64,000 nucleotides of DNA, taken from the NCBI RefSeq assembly GCF_018437505.1, contig NZ_CP072467.1:1-64000 (forward strand). The letters run 5' to 3'. The notes beneath the pieces were generated by a model. It was not told where the DNA came from. It did not search any database and worked only from the letters and a program-made list of their open reading frames with translations. Position 1 is the first letter of the stretch. Every line of letters begins with the position of its first letter. The position numbers were made by a program, and so were the translations under genes. The DNA is from Spiractinospora alimapuensis (GTDB lineage Bacteria > Actinomycetota > Actinomycetes > Streptosporangiales > Streptosporangiaceae). Shown piece after piece: positions 1 to 8,866 of the stretch.

Positions 1-1056
1 CGACGACCTCGGAACCGTCGGTCGACCGCGGGTGCTGGATTGGCTCGACCCTCTTCGTCGCCGCGCGTCACGCCCGACACAGCCTCCAGTGGTCCCACGC
101 GGGAGTGTCCCCGCGAGACGTCAAACGCACGGACCCGCCGACGCACGGCGTCCAGCAGGGGCTCGGCCACGAACTGACCACGGACGAGCCGGGAACGTCG
201 GCGGTGCAACCGCTTGTCCGGCCTGGGCGGAAGGCCCCGCCACTCTGGTCCCGCCCCGCGACCTCCAGATCGGCGTCGGCGAGGACGGCGACCGCGTTCT
301 TTCCGCCCATCTCGTCTGCAGTCCGTACCGGCCGGCCCGCGAGGCGACGCTGGTAGGTCCAGACCGATCTCGGTGGACCGGTGAAGCTCACGGGCGCGTA
401 GCGCGTCGTCGTCCAACAGCGCGTCGCCCATCTCCCGGACCCGGCCCGTCACGGTGCCGACGACCCTGCCGGGACGCCCGCCTCGTGCAGGATCCGGGCG
501 AGGTTCAGGACGATGAGGGGCGTGAGCGTGGCCGGCTTGATCACCACCGCGTTGCCCGCGATCAAGGCCGGGGCCGCCTTCCGCGCCGGGGTCAGCAGCG
601 GGTCGTTCCAGGGGGTGATCAGGAGCGTCACCCCGAGGGGCTCCCGGATCACCCGGGTCTGGGTCCCCGGGCGGGCGTCGGGAACGAGCTCACCGAAGGG
701 TAGGCGGGCCAGACCGCCGAAGTAGTCGAAGAAGTCGGCCGCCTTCGTCACCTCGGTGGTCGCCTCGGCGAGGGTCTTGCCCATCTCGCCGACGATGATC
801 CGTGCCAGGCCGTCCCGCTCCGCCCGCAGTCTGGCGGCCGCGGCCCGCAGCACGTCCCCCCGCGCGATCGGTCCGAGGGCCCGCCACACACGCGCCCCTC
901 CCGAGCGGCCTCGTAGACGCCGCGGACGTCGGACACCGTCATGGCGGGCACCTTGCCGACGGTCCTGCGCAGGTCGGCGGGGGTCGCGGACCTCGATCAG
1001 GTCGGTGCTGCAGTGCCGAGGAAGTCTCCAGCGACGAGATTGCCGGTGACGGTCAT
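1..1056 (-). pseudogene. aldehyde dehydrogenase (NAD-dependent), multiply frameshifted, 3' end outside window
   Basis: Fragments of one aldehyde dehydrogenase lie in order on the minus strand but in changing frames. The start is ATG at 1056, overlapping the stop of the alcohol dehydrogenase (ATGA). The next piece contains TVGKVPAMTVSDVRGVYEAA. A long piece at about 900-460 carries MGKTLAEATTEV and the cofactor-binding PWNDPLLTPARKAAPALIAG. A piece from about 391 holds VSFTG and the EMGGKNA motif. At least five frame changes are needed to join them, so no functional enzyme can be made. In the family this enzyme oxidises aldehydes to acids, which would fit as the second step after the adjacent alcohol dehydrogenase. 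The catalytic-Cys region (GCTAD) is reached, but the frame is broken there too. Confidence 0.82.
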
Positions 1057-2246
1057 GCTGACTCCATTCCCGTGGTGACCGCGAAGGCACCCTCGAGGTC
1101 GCCGTCGCGCATCGTGGTCAGGAGCGCGCGAACACGCTCGAGGTTCATGGGTTCGGGGTTGGTGGGTCGGGGGTAGAGCTCCACGGTGCGCCGCGCCATC
1201 GCGTCCTCCACGCCGGCGGGGACACCGGCCTCGTTCAGGGACCCCGGCTGTCCGACCCGTCGAACCAGGGCCAGGACCTCCTCCGCGGCGGCGCGTAGGT
1301 CCCGCGTCGGCTCTCCGACGAGGGCGCTCGCGAGCAGCGTCGCCCGGCGCTCCTCGACGCGGTGGTTGTAGGCGATCGTGTAGGGCAGGGCCAATCCCGT
1401 CGTCGTGCCATGGGGGAGGGGCCGCTCGTGGTTGACCGCGTACCCCAGGCTGTGGCCGAGCACCACCCCGGCGTTGAGCGCGAGGCCGGCGTGGTAGGCC
1501 GCGACGAGCAGGCGACCCGTGGCGTCCCGGTCCCCGCCGTAGGCCGCGTCCAGGTTCCCGGTGACGAGCCGGATGGCCGTCTCGGCGTGGACCTCCGTCA
1601 GCGGAGTGCTGCTGCTGGCGAGGATCGACTCGCTGGCGTGGGCGAGCGCGTCCAGGCCGGTGGACGCGACGACGGGCGCGGGCAGGTCGGCGACCAGCCG
1701 CTCGTCCAGGACGACCAGGTCGGGCACGAAGGCCGCCGAGGCCGCGATCCGCTTCTCGCCCCCGTCGGTGATCATCGAGACGCGGGTCACCTCGGCTCCC
1801 GTGCCAACCGTGGTCGGGACCAGCACCAGCTCGGGCGGACGGTGCGGTGGCTCCACGGCACCGAACCAGTCCGAGCTCGTCCCGTCGTTGGTGACGAGGA
1901 GAGCGATCATCTTGGCAGCGTCCAGCACCGAACCGCCGCCGACGCCCACCACGGCCCCCACGCCGCGCGCGCGGGCCACCCAGGCGGCGGAGTCGACCTG
2001 GTCGGAGGTGAGCTCCGGACCGAAGTCCGACACCACCTCCGGGACGACCCCCAGGGCACGGAACTCCTCCACCAGAAGACGTACCGACGGGTGGTCCACG
2101 AGTACGCGGTCCACGGCCAACAGCACGGAGCCGGCGCCCCCCGGGCGCGTCAGCCCGTGGGGAACCGCGTGCAAAGTGTCCGCTCCCACCCACGTGCGTT
2201 TCGGAGCGAGGAAGGTCGCGGGGGAAGGCGGGTGACCAGAACTCAT
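1053..2246 (-). CDS. iron-containing alcohol dehydrogenase
   Basis: Protein of 397 aa, the usual length for the Fe-ADH / maleylacetate-reductase superfamily, which oxidises alcohols or reduces ketones and aldehydes with NAD(P). The dinucleotide-binding GGGSVLDAAK is near residue 103. The metal ligands can be placed as D199 and H203 in TGLDALAHASES, and H265 and H279 in LGHSLGY...LPHG, with the family's expected spacing. ATG 2246 is chosen because the more upstream TTG lies inside a palindrome that looks like an operator. The stop overlaps the start of the ruined aldehyde dehydrogenase, so the two formed an alcohol-to-acid operon. The substrate cannot be told from sequence. Confidence 0.88.
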   Translation of the reverse strand: MSSGHPPSPATFLAPKRTWVGADTLHAVPHGLTRPGGAGSVLLAVDRVLVDHPSVRLLVEEFRALGVVPEVVSDFGPELTSDQVDSAAWVARARGVGAVVGVGGGSVLDAAKMIALLVTNDGTSSDWFGAVEPPHRPPELVLVPTTVGTGAEVTRVSMITDGGEKRIAASAAFVPDLVVLDERLVADLPAPVVASTGLDALAHASESILASSSTPLTEVHAETAIRLVTGNLDAAYGGDRDATGRLLVAAYHAGLALNAGVVLGHSLGYAVNHERPLPHGTTTGLALPYTIAYNHRVEERRATLLASALVGEPTRDLRAAAEEVLALVRRVGQPGSLNEAGVPAGVEDAMARRTVELYPRPTNPEPMNLERVRALLTTMRDGDLEGAFAVTTGMESA

Positions 2247-2269
2247 AGTGGATACCGATCCCTCAGTTT

Positions 2270-2280
2270 TTGGATCCAAT
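2270..2280. promoter_or_regulatory. palindromic operator candidate, copy 1 (TTGGATCCAAT)
   Basis: TTGGATCCAA is a perfect palindrome 23 bp upstream of the alcohol dehydrogenase start, and the 11-mer TTGGATCCAAT recurs at 2455-2465. Two copies of an 11-mer in one intergenic region suggest a dimeric repressor site, of the kind GntR-family regulators use for alcohol or aromatic catabolic operons. No GntR gene is visible in the window; it may lie left of position 1. Confidence 0.5.
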
Positions 2281-2453
2281 ACACAGCAAAGAGTGTCACC
2301 AACCGTGTGTCGAGGTCAAGATGGAGGCTGAGGGGGTTCGAGGGAGCCGCCATGCGGAGGACGCCTCTCATTTCGCTGGCCTGGCCGTTTGCGGTGGCAT
2401 CAGGTCTCGGTGGAAGGGGTGGTTGCTGATGGGCAAGAGTGGTGCGTATTCAG

Positions 2454-2465
2454 ATTGGATCCAAT
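2454..2465. promoter_or_regulatory. palindromic operator candidate, copy 2 (ATTGGATCCAAT)
   Basis: A perfect 12-bp palindrome sharing TTGGATCCAAT with the copy near the alcohol dehydrogenase start, 185 bp apart. The interval 2281-2645 carries no gene; apart from these sites and a TAACATGTTA palindrome nothing else was recognised in it. Confidence 0.5.
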
Positions 2466-2608
2466 TGCGTCGTCGGGTCCTGGGTGTGCGCCCCCGCGCA
2501 TCCGGCGCCTGGGAAGCTCGTGCCTTCCGCGCGCCGGCCGCCTCGTCGCGAGCGGACGAACTCGGTCGTCCGGTTGGGTCCGGGGTTCCGGAGGGTAATG
2601 TGATGGAG

Positions 2609-2618
2609 TAACATGTTA
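2609..2618. promoter_or_regulatory. TAACATGTTA palindrome upstream of tetR
   Basis: A perfect 10-bp palindrome in an unusually AT-rich patch 28 bp upstream of the TetR start. Its place suggests an autoregulatory operator for the TetR-ABC exporter operon; this is inference from position and symmetry only. Confidence 0.4.
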
Positions 2619-2645
2619 TGAACTAACGTCAATTGGTGGGGGGAC

Positions 2646-3233
2646 ATGACGGACTGGCGTGAGCGGAAGCGGGAACGCACGCGGGCCGCGTTGCGGGAGG
2701 CGGCGTTCCGCCTGTTCGCCGAGCGGGGGTACGAGGACACGACCGTCGCGGACATCGCGGCCCAGGCGGGGGTCTCACACATGACGTTCTTCCGGTACTT
2801 CCCCACCAAGGAGGACGTGGTACTGCGGGACGACTACGACCCGATGCTCGAGGAGCTGGTGCGCGCCCAACCGTCGGAGCGTCCTCCGCTGCGGCGGGTT
2901 CGCGACGCGGTCATGCGTGCGATGCCGGAGGTCTACGAACGAGACCGCGAGGCGTTGCTGCTGCGGTCCCGCCTGTTGTTGGACACTCCGGCGCTGCGGG
3001 CCCGGATGGGAGAGAGCCTGCGGGGATCCCAGATCGCGTTCGAGAGAGGGCTGTGCGACCCACCGGGGACCGAGGAGGTGCCGATGGCCGTGCGTGTCGT
3101 CGCGGCGGCTTGTGTCTCCGTGCTCACCACCGCCATCACCATCTGGGTCGAGGACGGCGGGGGCGGGGACCTTCCCACGCTCATGGGTCACGCGTTCGAC
3201 ACTCTCGAGGCGGCTGGAGCCCAGGGTGGATGA
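2646..3233 (+). CDS. TetR/AcrR family transcriptional regulator
   Basis: Protein of 195 aa with a classic N-terminal TetR helix-turn-helix (ALREAAFRLFAERGYEDTTV then IAAQAGVSHMTFFRYFPTKE, about residues 14-60) and a divergent ligand-binding C-terminus. ATG 2646 follows a strong GGTGGGGGG ribosome-binding site. Its 3' end overlaps the start of the ABC ATPase, so regulator and exporter are co-transcribed. The likely role is a ligand-responsive repressor of its own exporter operon, perhaps through the palindrome at 2609-2618. Confidence 0.9.
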   Translation: MTDWRERKRERTRAALREAAFRLFAERGYEDTTVADIAAQAGVSHMTFFRYFPTKEDVVLRDDYDPMLEELVRAQPSERPPLRRVRDAVMRAMPEVYERDREALLLRSRLLLDTPALRARMGESLRGSQIAFERGLCDPPGTEEVPMAVRVVAAACVSVLTTAITIWVEDGGGGDLPTLMGHAFDTLEAAGAQGG

Positions 3234-4099
3234 GCGCGCCCACGACGTCATCTCGGTGCGGGACCTGTCCGTGCGCTACCGCCGGGCGCGTACCGACGCG
3301 GTGCGGGGGATGGAGTTCACGGTGGGAGCGGGCGAGGTCTTCGGTTTCCTCGGCCCCTCCGGGGCGGGCAAGTCCACCGTCCAGCGGGTTCTGACCCGGC
3401 TGGTGCGTGGTTACGGGGGTGAGGTGCGGGTGTTCGGTCGACCCCTGCCGGAGTGGGGACGGGAGTACTACGAGGAGATCGGCGTGGGCTTCGAACTGCC
3501 CGCCGAGTTCACCCGCCTCACCGCCAGGGAGAACCTGGAGGTCTTCGCCTCCCTCTACCGTGGTCCGACGGTCGACACCGCGGAGCTGCTGGACCGTGTG
3601 GACCTGGGGGAGTCCGCCGACCAGCGGGTGGGCGGGTTCTCCAAGGGCATGAGGATGCGCCTGAGCCTCGCGCGCGCGTTGCTGAACCTTCCCCGGCTGC
3701 TCTTCCTGGACGAGCCCACCTCGGGGCAGGACCCCGTTCGCGCCGCGCGGCTCCGTGAGGTCATCCGCGCCGAGGTGGACCGGGGCGCCACCGTCTTCCT
3801 CACCACCCACGACATGCGCACCGCGGAGGACCTGTGCGACCGGATCGCCTTCGTCGTCGATGGTCGGATCGCCGCCATCGACACCCCGGACGGTTTTCCG
3901 CCGTCACTACGGTCACCCCGGTGTCGTGGCCGAGTACGTGGTCGGCGGCCGGCCCCACCGTCGCACCTTCGAGCTCACGGACCTGGGGGCCGGCGGCGCA
4001 CTGTCGGCACTCGTGGACTCTGGCTCGGTGACCACCCTGCACACGCGTGAGGCGACACTCGACGACGTCTTCGCCGCGGTGACCCAGGTCCGACTGTGA
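3226..4099 (+). pseudogene. ABC transporter ATP-binding protein, one frameshift near its 3' end
   Basis: From GTG 3226 (overlapping the tetR stop) the reading frame gives a near-complete ABC-2-type ATPase: Walker A GPSGAGKS around residue 43, a degenerate signature [17 protein letters not shown], Walker [14 protein letters not shown] and switch TTHD. Near 3890 the homology jumps by one base into another frame. That frame carries [14 protein letters not shown], a typical exporter-ATPase C-terminal domain, and ends at 4099 overlapping the permease start. One extra base, for example in the GGTTTT stretch 3892-3897, explains this. Read literally, the protein ends at 4050 with a wrong tail but an intact nucleotide-binding domain. 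It may be a sequencing error or a recent mutation. Confidence 0.85.
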
Positions 4100-5661
4100 A
4101 CGGCGTCGCCGCGACGTTCGCGCTGGAGGCACGGGTCGTGTGGCGCTACGGGGTGGTGGCGGTCTCGGCCGTCCTGGCCGCGTTGTGGACCGGGATGCTG
4201 TTGGCCGTGCCGGCCCCCGGGGCACAGGTGCTGGCTCCCTATCTCCTGTTCCTGGACACGGCCGGATTCGGCGCGCTGTTCGCCGTCGGTCTGCTCATGT
4301 TCGAGAGGGTCGAGGGTACCGCCGCCGCGCGGGCCATCACCCCCGTCAGCCACAGGAAGGCCATGCTCGTCCGGGTCGGGGTACTGACGCTCCCGGCGAT
4401 CGCCATGGCGGTCCCCATGACCGCGGTGACCGTGCCGGCCGGGCGGATCTGGGGAGCGCTGGCGTACACCACGGGCGGCGTCGCGCTCACCTCGATCCTG
4501 CTGGTGGCCCTGTGTCTCGGGTTGGGCGCGCGCACCCGCACCTTCCAGGGGGCCATGCTCGCCACCGCGCCGGCCATCCTCCCGTTCACCGTGCTCCCGG
4601 TTCTCCACCTGGCCGGTGTGGCCCAGACTCCGCTGCTGTGGGTGGTTCCCACCACGGCCACCGCCGAGCTGATCAATCGTGGCGTGACCGGACAGGCGGG
4701 AACACCACAGGGGCCTGGCGAGCCGATCGCTCTGCTATACGCGGTGGCGTTCGCCCTGGCCGTGTGTTGGTGGGCGGTCGGACACGACACCGTGACGGAC
4801 GTGGAGGCATCCAGCCTGGACAAGGAGGAGGCCGACCCGGTGCGCGCCGGCCGGGAACCCGGGCGGGACACGACGCGGAGCTCCGCCCGGGTACGCCCAC
4901 GCCGCCCCGCCGGATCCAGGCGTCGGGGACACCCCGTCACGCGGCTGGCCCGGCACGAACTGGGCGGTGTCCACCGCGATCCGCTCCTCCTGGCCGTGGG
5001 CCTCGGCCCGTTGCCGTTGGCGCTCGTCCTGCGATGGGCGCACCCAGTGGTCGACGAGTACCTTCGGACGGCCCACGGCGTCGACCTCGCCGCCCACATC
5101 CCCGCCGTGTTCGCGACACTGGTCCTGCTGCACGTTCCCATGATCGTCGGAGCGGTGGTGGCGCTGCGCGTCGCCGAGGACACCGACGACAACATTTTGC
5201 TCATACTCCGCGTCTCACCGCTGTCACTGACCGGCTACTTCGGTTTCCGAGCCGGTACGGCCGCGCTGCTCGCCCTTCTCGGCCTCGCCGTCGCCGTACC
5301 CGTGTCGGGTCTGGCCCCGTCTATGTCGCCGGGGCTCGCGGCCGCCATCGTCCTCGCCACGCTGTTCGCACCCCTGGCCGTACTGGCCACGACGGCCTAC
5401 GCGAGCAACAAGGTCGAGGCCCTCGTGGTCATCAAGACCGTGGCCGCTGTCTCCGTCCTGACACCCGTGCTCGTCTGGATCCTGCCCACACCCTGGTGGT
5501 CCCCACTGCTCGCCCTCCCGCCCACGTGGCCGCTCCTGTTCCTCTCCGGATACCCGGGTGAAGACGTGCCTCCGGCCGTGGTCCTACTGGGCGGGGTGGC
5601 GGTCGCCGGTGGCCTCGCTCTCACCCTGATCCGGCGGATACGATCGCGCCTGCTGACCTAG
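4096..5661 (+). CDS. ABC transporter permease (two-half membrane protein)
   Basis: Protein of 521 aa made of two hydrophobic halves of about six segments each (residues roughly 10-240 and 285-515), joined by a charged, Arg-rich linker near 245-275. This is the layout of drug/antibiotic exporter permeases encoded next to ABC-2-type ATPases. The GTG start at 4096 overlaps the ATPase stop (GTGA), so the two are translationally coupled. It presumably exports a hydrophobic compound or lipid; the substrate is unknown. A strong hairpin terminator follows at 5677-5722. Confidence 0.82.
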   Translation: MNGVAATFALEARVVWRYGVVAVSAVLAALWTGMLLAVPAPGAQVLAPYLLFLDTAGFGALFAVGLLMFERVEGTAAARAITPVSHRKAMLVRVGVLTLPAIAMAVPMTAVTVPAGRIWGALAYTTGGVALTSILLVALCLGLGARTRTFQGAMLATAPAILPFTVLPVLHLAGVAQTPLLWVVPTTATAELINRGVTGQAGTPQGPGEPIALLYAVAFALAVCWWAVGHDTVTDVEASSLDKEEADPVRAGREPGRDTTRSSARVRPRRPAGSRRRGHPVTRLARHELGGVHRDPLLLAVGLGPLPLALVLRWAHPVVDEYLRTAHGVDLAAHIPAVFATLVLLHVPMIVGAVVALRVAEDTDDNILLILRVSPLSLTGYFGFRAGTAALLALLGLAVAVPVSGLAPSMSPGLAAAIVLATLFAPLAVLATTAYASNKVEALVVIKTVAAVSVLTPVLVWILPTPWWSPLLALPPTWPLLFLSGYPGEDVPPAVVLLGGVAVAGGLALTLIRRIRSRLLT

Positions 5662-5676
5662 CCCCCTCCGGGCGGT

Positions 5677-5722
5677 GGGTGGACGGTGGGGGCGGCGCGG
5701 GGGCCACCCCCACCGTCCACCC
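5677..5722. terminator. bidirectional hairpin terminator
   Basis: A perfect 16-bp stem (GGGTGGACGGTGGGGG pairing with CCCCCACCGTCCACCC) with a 14-nt loop. It sits exactly between the convergent ABC permease and the sodium/solute symporter. There is no U-tract, which is common in actinomycetes. Confidence 0.75.
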
Positions 5723-5725
5723 CTC

Positions 5726-7234
5726 CTACACCTCGCGCTCCTCGGTTGGGGTGGATTCGCTGCGGCGCAGGTGGGTCCCGACCTCGAGCTCGGCCCGTTC
5801 GTCGGCGAGGATGCGCAGCGCCTCCGCGTCGCTGGTCTGCCGGCGTGGGGTCACCAGACTCACCACGACCCCGACGATGAGCGCCGCGGCGAGCGACGGG
5901 ATCGCGGGGTTGCCCCAGAACTCGGTGAGAGGGGCGCTGAGATTGACGGTCATGGCCGCGACCGCGCCGCCGATGATCGCGCCCAGGCCTCCCTGCCACG
6001 TGGTGCGCCGCCAGAACTTTCCGAGCAACGCGGCCACGAGCAGGCCGGTGAGCACCGTCGAGATCATCGTCGTGATGTAGTCGATGATCGTCTCCGCCAG
6101 CAGGGCACCGCACAGGGCGAGTACCAGGACGGCGACCAGCGCGATCCGCGAGAGGAACACCATGTTCTCGGCCTTGGGAAGCCGGCCCGTGACCAGGTAG
6201 CTGATGTCGCGCAGGAAGATCGTGACGCCGGTGAGCGCTTCGGAGTCCCCGGACGACATGGTCGCCGAGAGTCCGGATACGAGGAGCAGCGCGCCGACCC
6301 AGAGCGGGAAGACCTCCGTCGCCAGGTAGGGGAACGCGAGGTCGGGGTTGTCCATCCCCGGGCTCAGGACCTGGGTGGAGAGGCCGACGATGGGAGGAGC
6401 GATCGCGAAGATCGCGAAGAGCACCCCGACCAACGCGAAACTCTGGCGCGCGGTCCGCGTGTTCTTCGCCGAGTAGATGCGCTGCCGGTGCGAGGGCGTG
6501 GCGAGCACTCCGACCGCGATGACCACGGCGAGCGAGATCGCCGGCACGAGACCGAACGCCTCGATGCCGAAGAAGGAGGTCGACGCCGCGGGTGCGCCGT
6601 CGTTGATGGCGCCGAAGCCACCGACCTTCACCAACGCGAGCACGGCGAGGATGGTGAATCCGAGGAACAGGATGGTTCCCTGCACCATGTCGGTGACCAC
6701 GACCGCGAGATAACCGCCGATCACGGTGTAGAGGCCGAAACCGACCGCGACCACGACCTTGGCGAGAGCCATGTCCATACCGGTGAGGTAGGAGAGGTAA
6801 AGCGCTCCGCCGAGGATGTGCGCACCCAACCAGCCGATCGTGGCGAGGAACAGGACGATGGCGACGGTGCCCTTGATGACGCGGTTCGCTCCGTAGTAGA
6901 AGCTCATCTCCTCCGGGAAGGTCATGAAGCCGTGTTCACGAGCGTCGGCGAATAACCAGAGCAGCAGGAAGATGCCCACGGCCCCGCCCAGCCCGTAGAG
7001 CGCGCCGGCCCAGCCGTTCGTGTACGACAGGCTGACGGCACCGAGGCTGGATCCGGTGCCCACCAAGGTGGCCAGGGCGCTTCCGGTGACCATCGGGATG
7101 GTCAGTCGTCTTCCCGCGAGCAGGAAGTCTTCTCCGGTGCGGTTGCGGCGGGCGACCAGGATTCCCAGGCCGAGCATCAGTACGATCGTGGCCAAGAAGG
7201 CCATCAAATACACGGAGTTGGATTCGGCTGTCAT
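5726..7234 (-). CDS. sodium:solute symporter family protein
   Basis: Protein of 502 aa, almost wholly hydrophobic, with about 13 predicted membrane segments as in the SSS family (PutP/SglT/PanF type), and a short acidic C-terminal tail. Family-like stretches include FLLAGRRLTIPM near the N-terminus, GGYLAVVVTDMVQG midway, and SGLSATMSSGDSEALTG in the conserved core. It starts 24 nt after the D-aminoacylase stop, so it is the last gene of a three-gene operon. It likely imports the substrate (an N-acyl amino acid, amino acid or similar) using the sodium gradient; the substrate is inferred from neighbours only. Confidence 0.88.
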   Translation of the reverse strand: MTAESNSVYLMAFLATIVLMLGLGILVARRNRTGEDFLLAGRRLTIPMVTGSALATLVGTGSSLGAVSLSYTNGWAGALYGLGGAVGIFLLLWLFADAREHGFMTFPEEMSFYYGANRVIKGTVAIVLFLATIGWLGAHILGGALYLSYLTGMDMALAKVVVAVGFGLYTVIGGYLAVVVTDMVQGTILFLGFTILAVLALVKVGGFGAINDGAPAASTSFFGIEAFGLVPAISLAVVIAVGVLATPSHRQRIYSAKNTRTARQSFALVGVLFAIFAIAPPIVGLSTQVLSPGMDNPDLAFPYLATEVFPLWVGALLLVSGLSATMSSGDSEALTGVTIFLRDISYLVTGRLPKAENMVFLSRIALVAVLVLALCGALLAETIIDYITTMISTVLTGLLVAALLGKFWRRTTWQGGLGAIIGGAVAAMTVNLSAPLTEFWGNPAIPSLAAALIVGVVVSLVTPRRQTSDAEALRILADERAELEVGTHLRRSESTPTEEREV

Positions 7235-7258
7235 GTTCGTGGGCCAACCTTCCGTTCG

Positions 7259-8866
7259 TCAGGCGATAGGGCTCTTCTCGATCGGTAGAAGTGAGCCCGC
7301 CGTGCTTTGGGTGGCGAGACCGTTCGTCATCGCGAAGGCGCCGTTGACGACAACGGCGTGAATGTGTTCGGGGAAGCGTCGCGGGTTCGCGAATGTCGCG
7401 TGGTCCTCGATGTGCTCGGGCGCCACGACGACCAGGTCAGCCGCGGCGCCCGAGCGGATGACGCCTCGTCCCGGAATTCCGAAGCGCTCGGCGGGCAGTG
7501 TGGCCATCCGGCGCGTGGCTTCCTCGAGAGAGAAGAGCCGACGCTCGCGGACGTATTCGGAGAGCACGCGGGCGAAGGTGCCGTACATTCTCGGGTGCGT
7601 ATACGGCTGCTGAATGGGCAGGCCATCCGATCCGATGAGGGACCACGGCCAGGAGAGCGCCGCTGTGACATCCTCTTCGTCGATCTGGAACATGACGACG
7701 GTGATCTCGCCGCGTTCCTCACACATCAGTTGGCAGAGACACTCCGCCGCGTCGACGCCGCGATCGGCCGCGATCTCGGAGAGCAGGACGCCCTCGTAGT
7801 CCGCGTTCTCCGGCTGCCGGAAGCCGGACAACAGAACGCGGTGCGCGCCTAGCGCCAGGAAGTTGTTCTCCTGCCGTTGCCATGGGCGGTGCAGGCTCTC
7901 CACGATCCGGGACCGATCGGAGGGCGTGTCCAGCAAGGAGAGCAGCCCCCGCACCCCTTCGGCGAGCGTCCAGGTTGGAAACAGGGCCGCCGCGGTCGTG
8001 CTGCCCGCCGTGTAGGGGTAGACGTCGGCCGTGATGTCGATCCCCTCTGACCGCGCACCGTCGAGCACGTCTAGGACCTCGCGCATGCGACCCCTGTTGC
8101 GCGGCGAGACCACCTTGAGGTGGCTGAGCTGGACCCTGACTCCGCTCTGTCGTGCGATGTCGAGCAGTTCCCGCAGGGACCCGACGACGTCGTCGCCCTC
8201 GCTGCGGATGTGTGCCGCGAGTATCCGGTCGTGCGCGGCGACGACGCGCGCCAGCGCCACCAGCTCGGCGTGGTCGGCGACGTCGCCGGGGGCGTACATC
8301 AGCCCGAGCGACAGTCCGGCCGCGCCGTGGTCCAACGCCTCGTCCAGGTCACGAACGGCGCGTGCGAGTTCGTGGGTGTCCAGGGGGCGGCGGGCGTAGC
8401 CGACGATCGACGCGCGCAAGGCGCCGTGCGGCACCAGAGCCACGGCGTTCGTCCGCAACCCGCTCGTGCTCAGATGGTCCAGATATCCGGGGAAGTCCCG
8501 CCAGGGGACGCTCTCGGGAAAGTGACCGAGGATCGGACCGGAATGGGACGCCTGCGCGTGTGGGTCGACCGCGACCGGCGCGCAGCCGTGCCCGCAGTTG
8601 CCGACCACGTTCGTGGTCACTCCCTGCATGACCTTCGGTTCGACGCCGCCGGACCGCAGCAACGCCAGATCGTCATGGGCGTGTACGTCGACGAAACCCG
8701 GGAAGACCACCGCACCCGTGACGTCCATGGTCGGCATGTCGGGGCTGGGCGTGATGGCGGCGACGGCGCTGATCCGGCCGTCCTCCACCAACACGTCGGC
8801 CCGGCGGCGTGCCTTCCCCGTTCCGTCGATGACCTCGCCACCGTGCAGAAGCATCCGATCCGACAT
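7259..8866 (-). CDS. N-acyl-D-amino-acid deacylase (D-aminoacylase) family amidohydrolase
   Basis: Protein of 535 aa, the typical length. It has the amidohydrolase signature VHAHDD (H62, H64), a zinc Cys in VGNCGHG (C91), zinc His residues in AAHIRSEGD and QLSHLK, and the catalytic Asp in LIGSDGLP. These match the D-aminoacylase subgroup, which releases D-amino acids from N-acyl-D-amino acids, although relatives also cleave hydantoin-like or dihydropyrimidine substrates. ATG 8866 overlaps the upstream PLP gene's stop by one base (TGATG). The operon suggests it feeds an amino acid to the PLP enzyme. Confidence 0.85.
   Translation of the reverse strand: MSDRMLLHGGEVIDGTGKARRRADVLVEDGRISAVAAITPSPDMPTMDVTGAVVFPGFVDVHAHDDLALLRSGGVEPKVMQGVTTNVVGNCGHGCAPVAVDPHAQASHSGPILGHFPESVPWRDFPGYLDHLSTSGLRTNAVALVPHGALRASIVGYARRPLDTHELARAVRDLDEALDHGAAGLSLGLMYAPGDVADHAELVALARVVAAHDRILAAHIRSEGDDVVGSLRELLDIARQSGVRVQLSHLKVVSPRNRGRMREVLDVLDGARSEGIDITADVYPYTAGSTTAAALFPTWTLAEGVRGLLSLLDTPSDRSRIVESLHRPWQRQENNFLALGAHRVLLSGFRQPENADYEGVLLSEIAADRGVDAAECLCQLMCEERGEITVVMFQIDEEDVTAALSWPWSLIGSDGLPIQQPYTHPRMYGTFARVLSEYVRERRLFSLEEATRRMATLPAERFGIPGRGVIRSGAAADLVVVAPEHIEDHATFANPRRFPEHIHAVVVNGAFAMTNGLATQSTAGSLLPIEKSPIA

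Noticed and set aside
1362-2429. Long plus-strand frames across the alcohol dehydrogenase
   Set aside because: They are shadows of the real minus-strand gene; their composition and lack of motifs are typical of antisense frames in GC-rich DNA.
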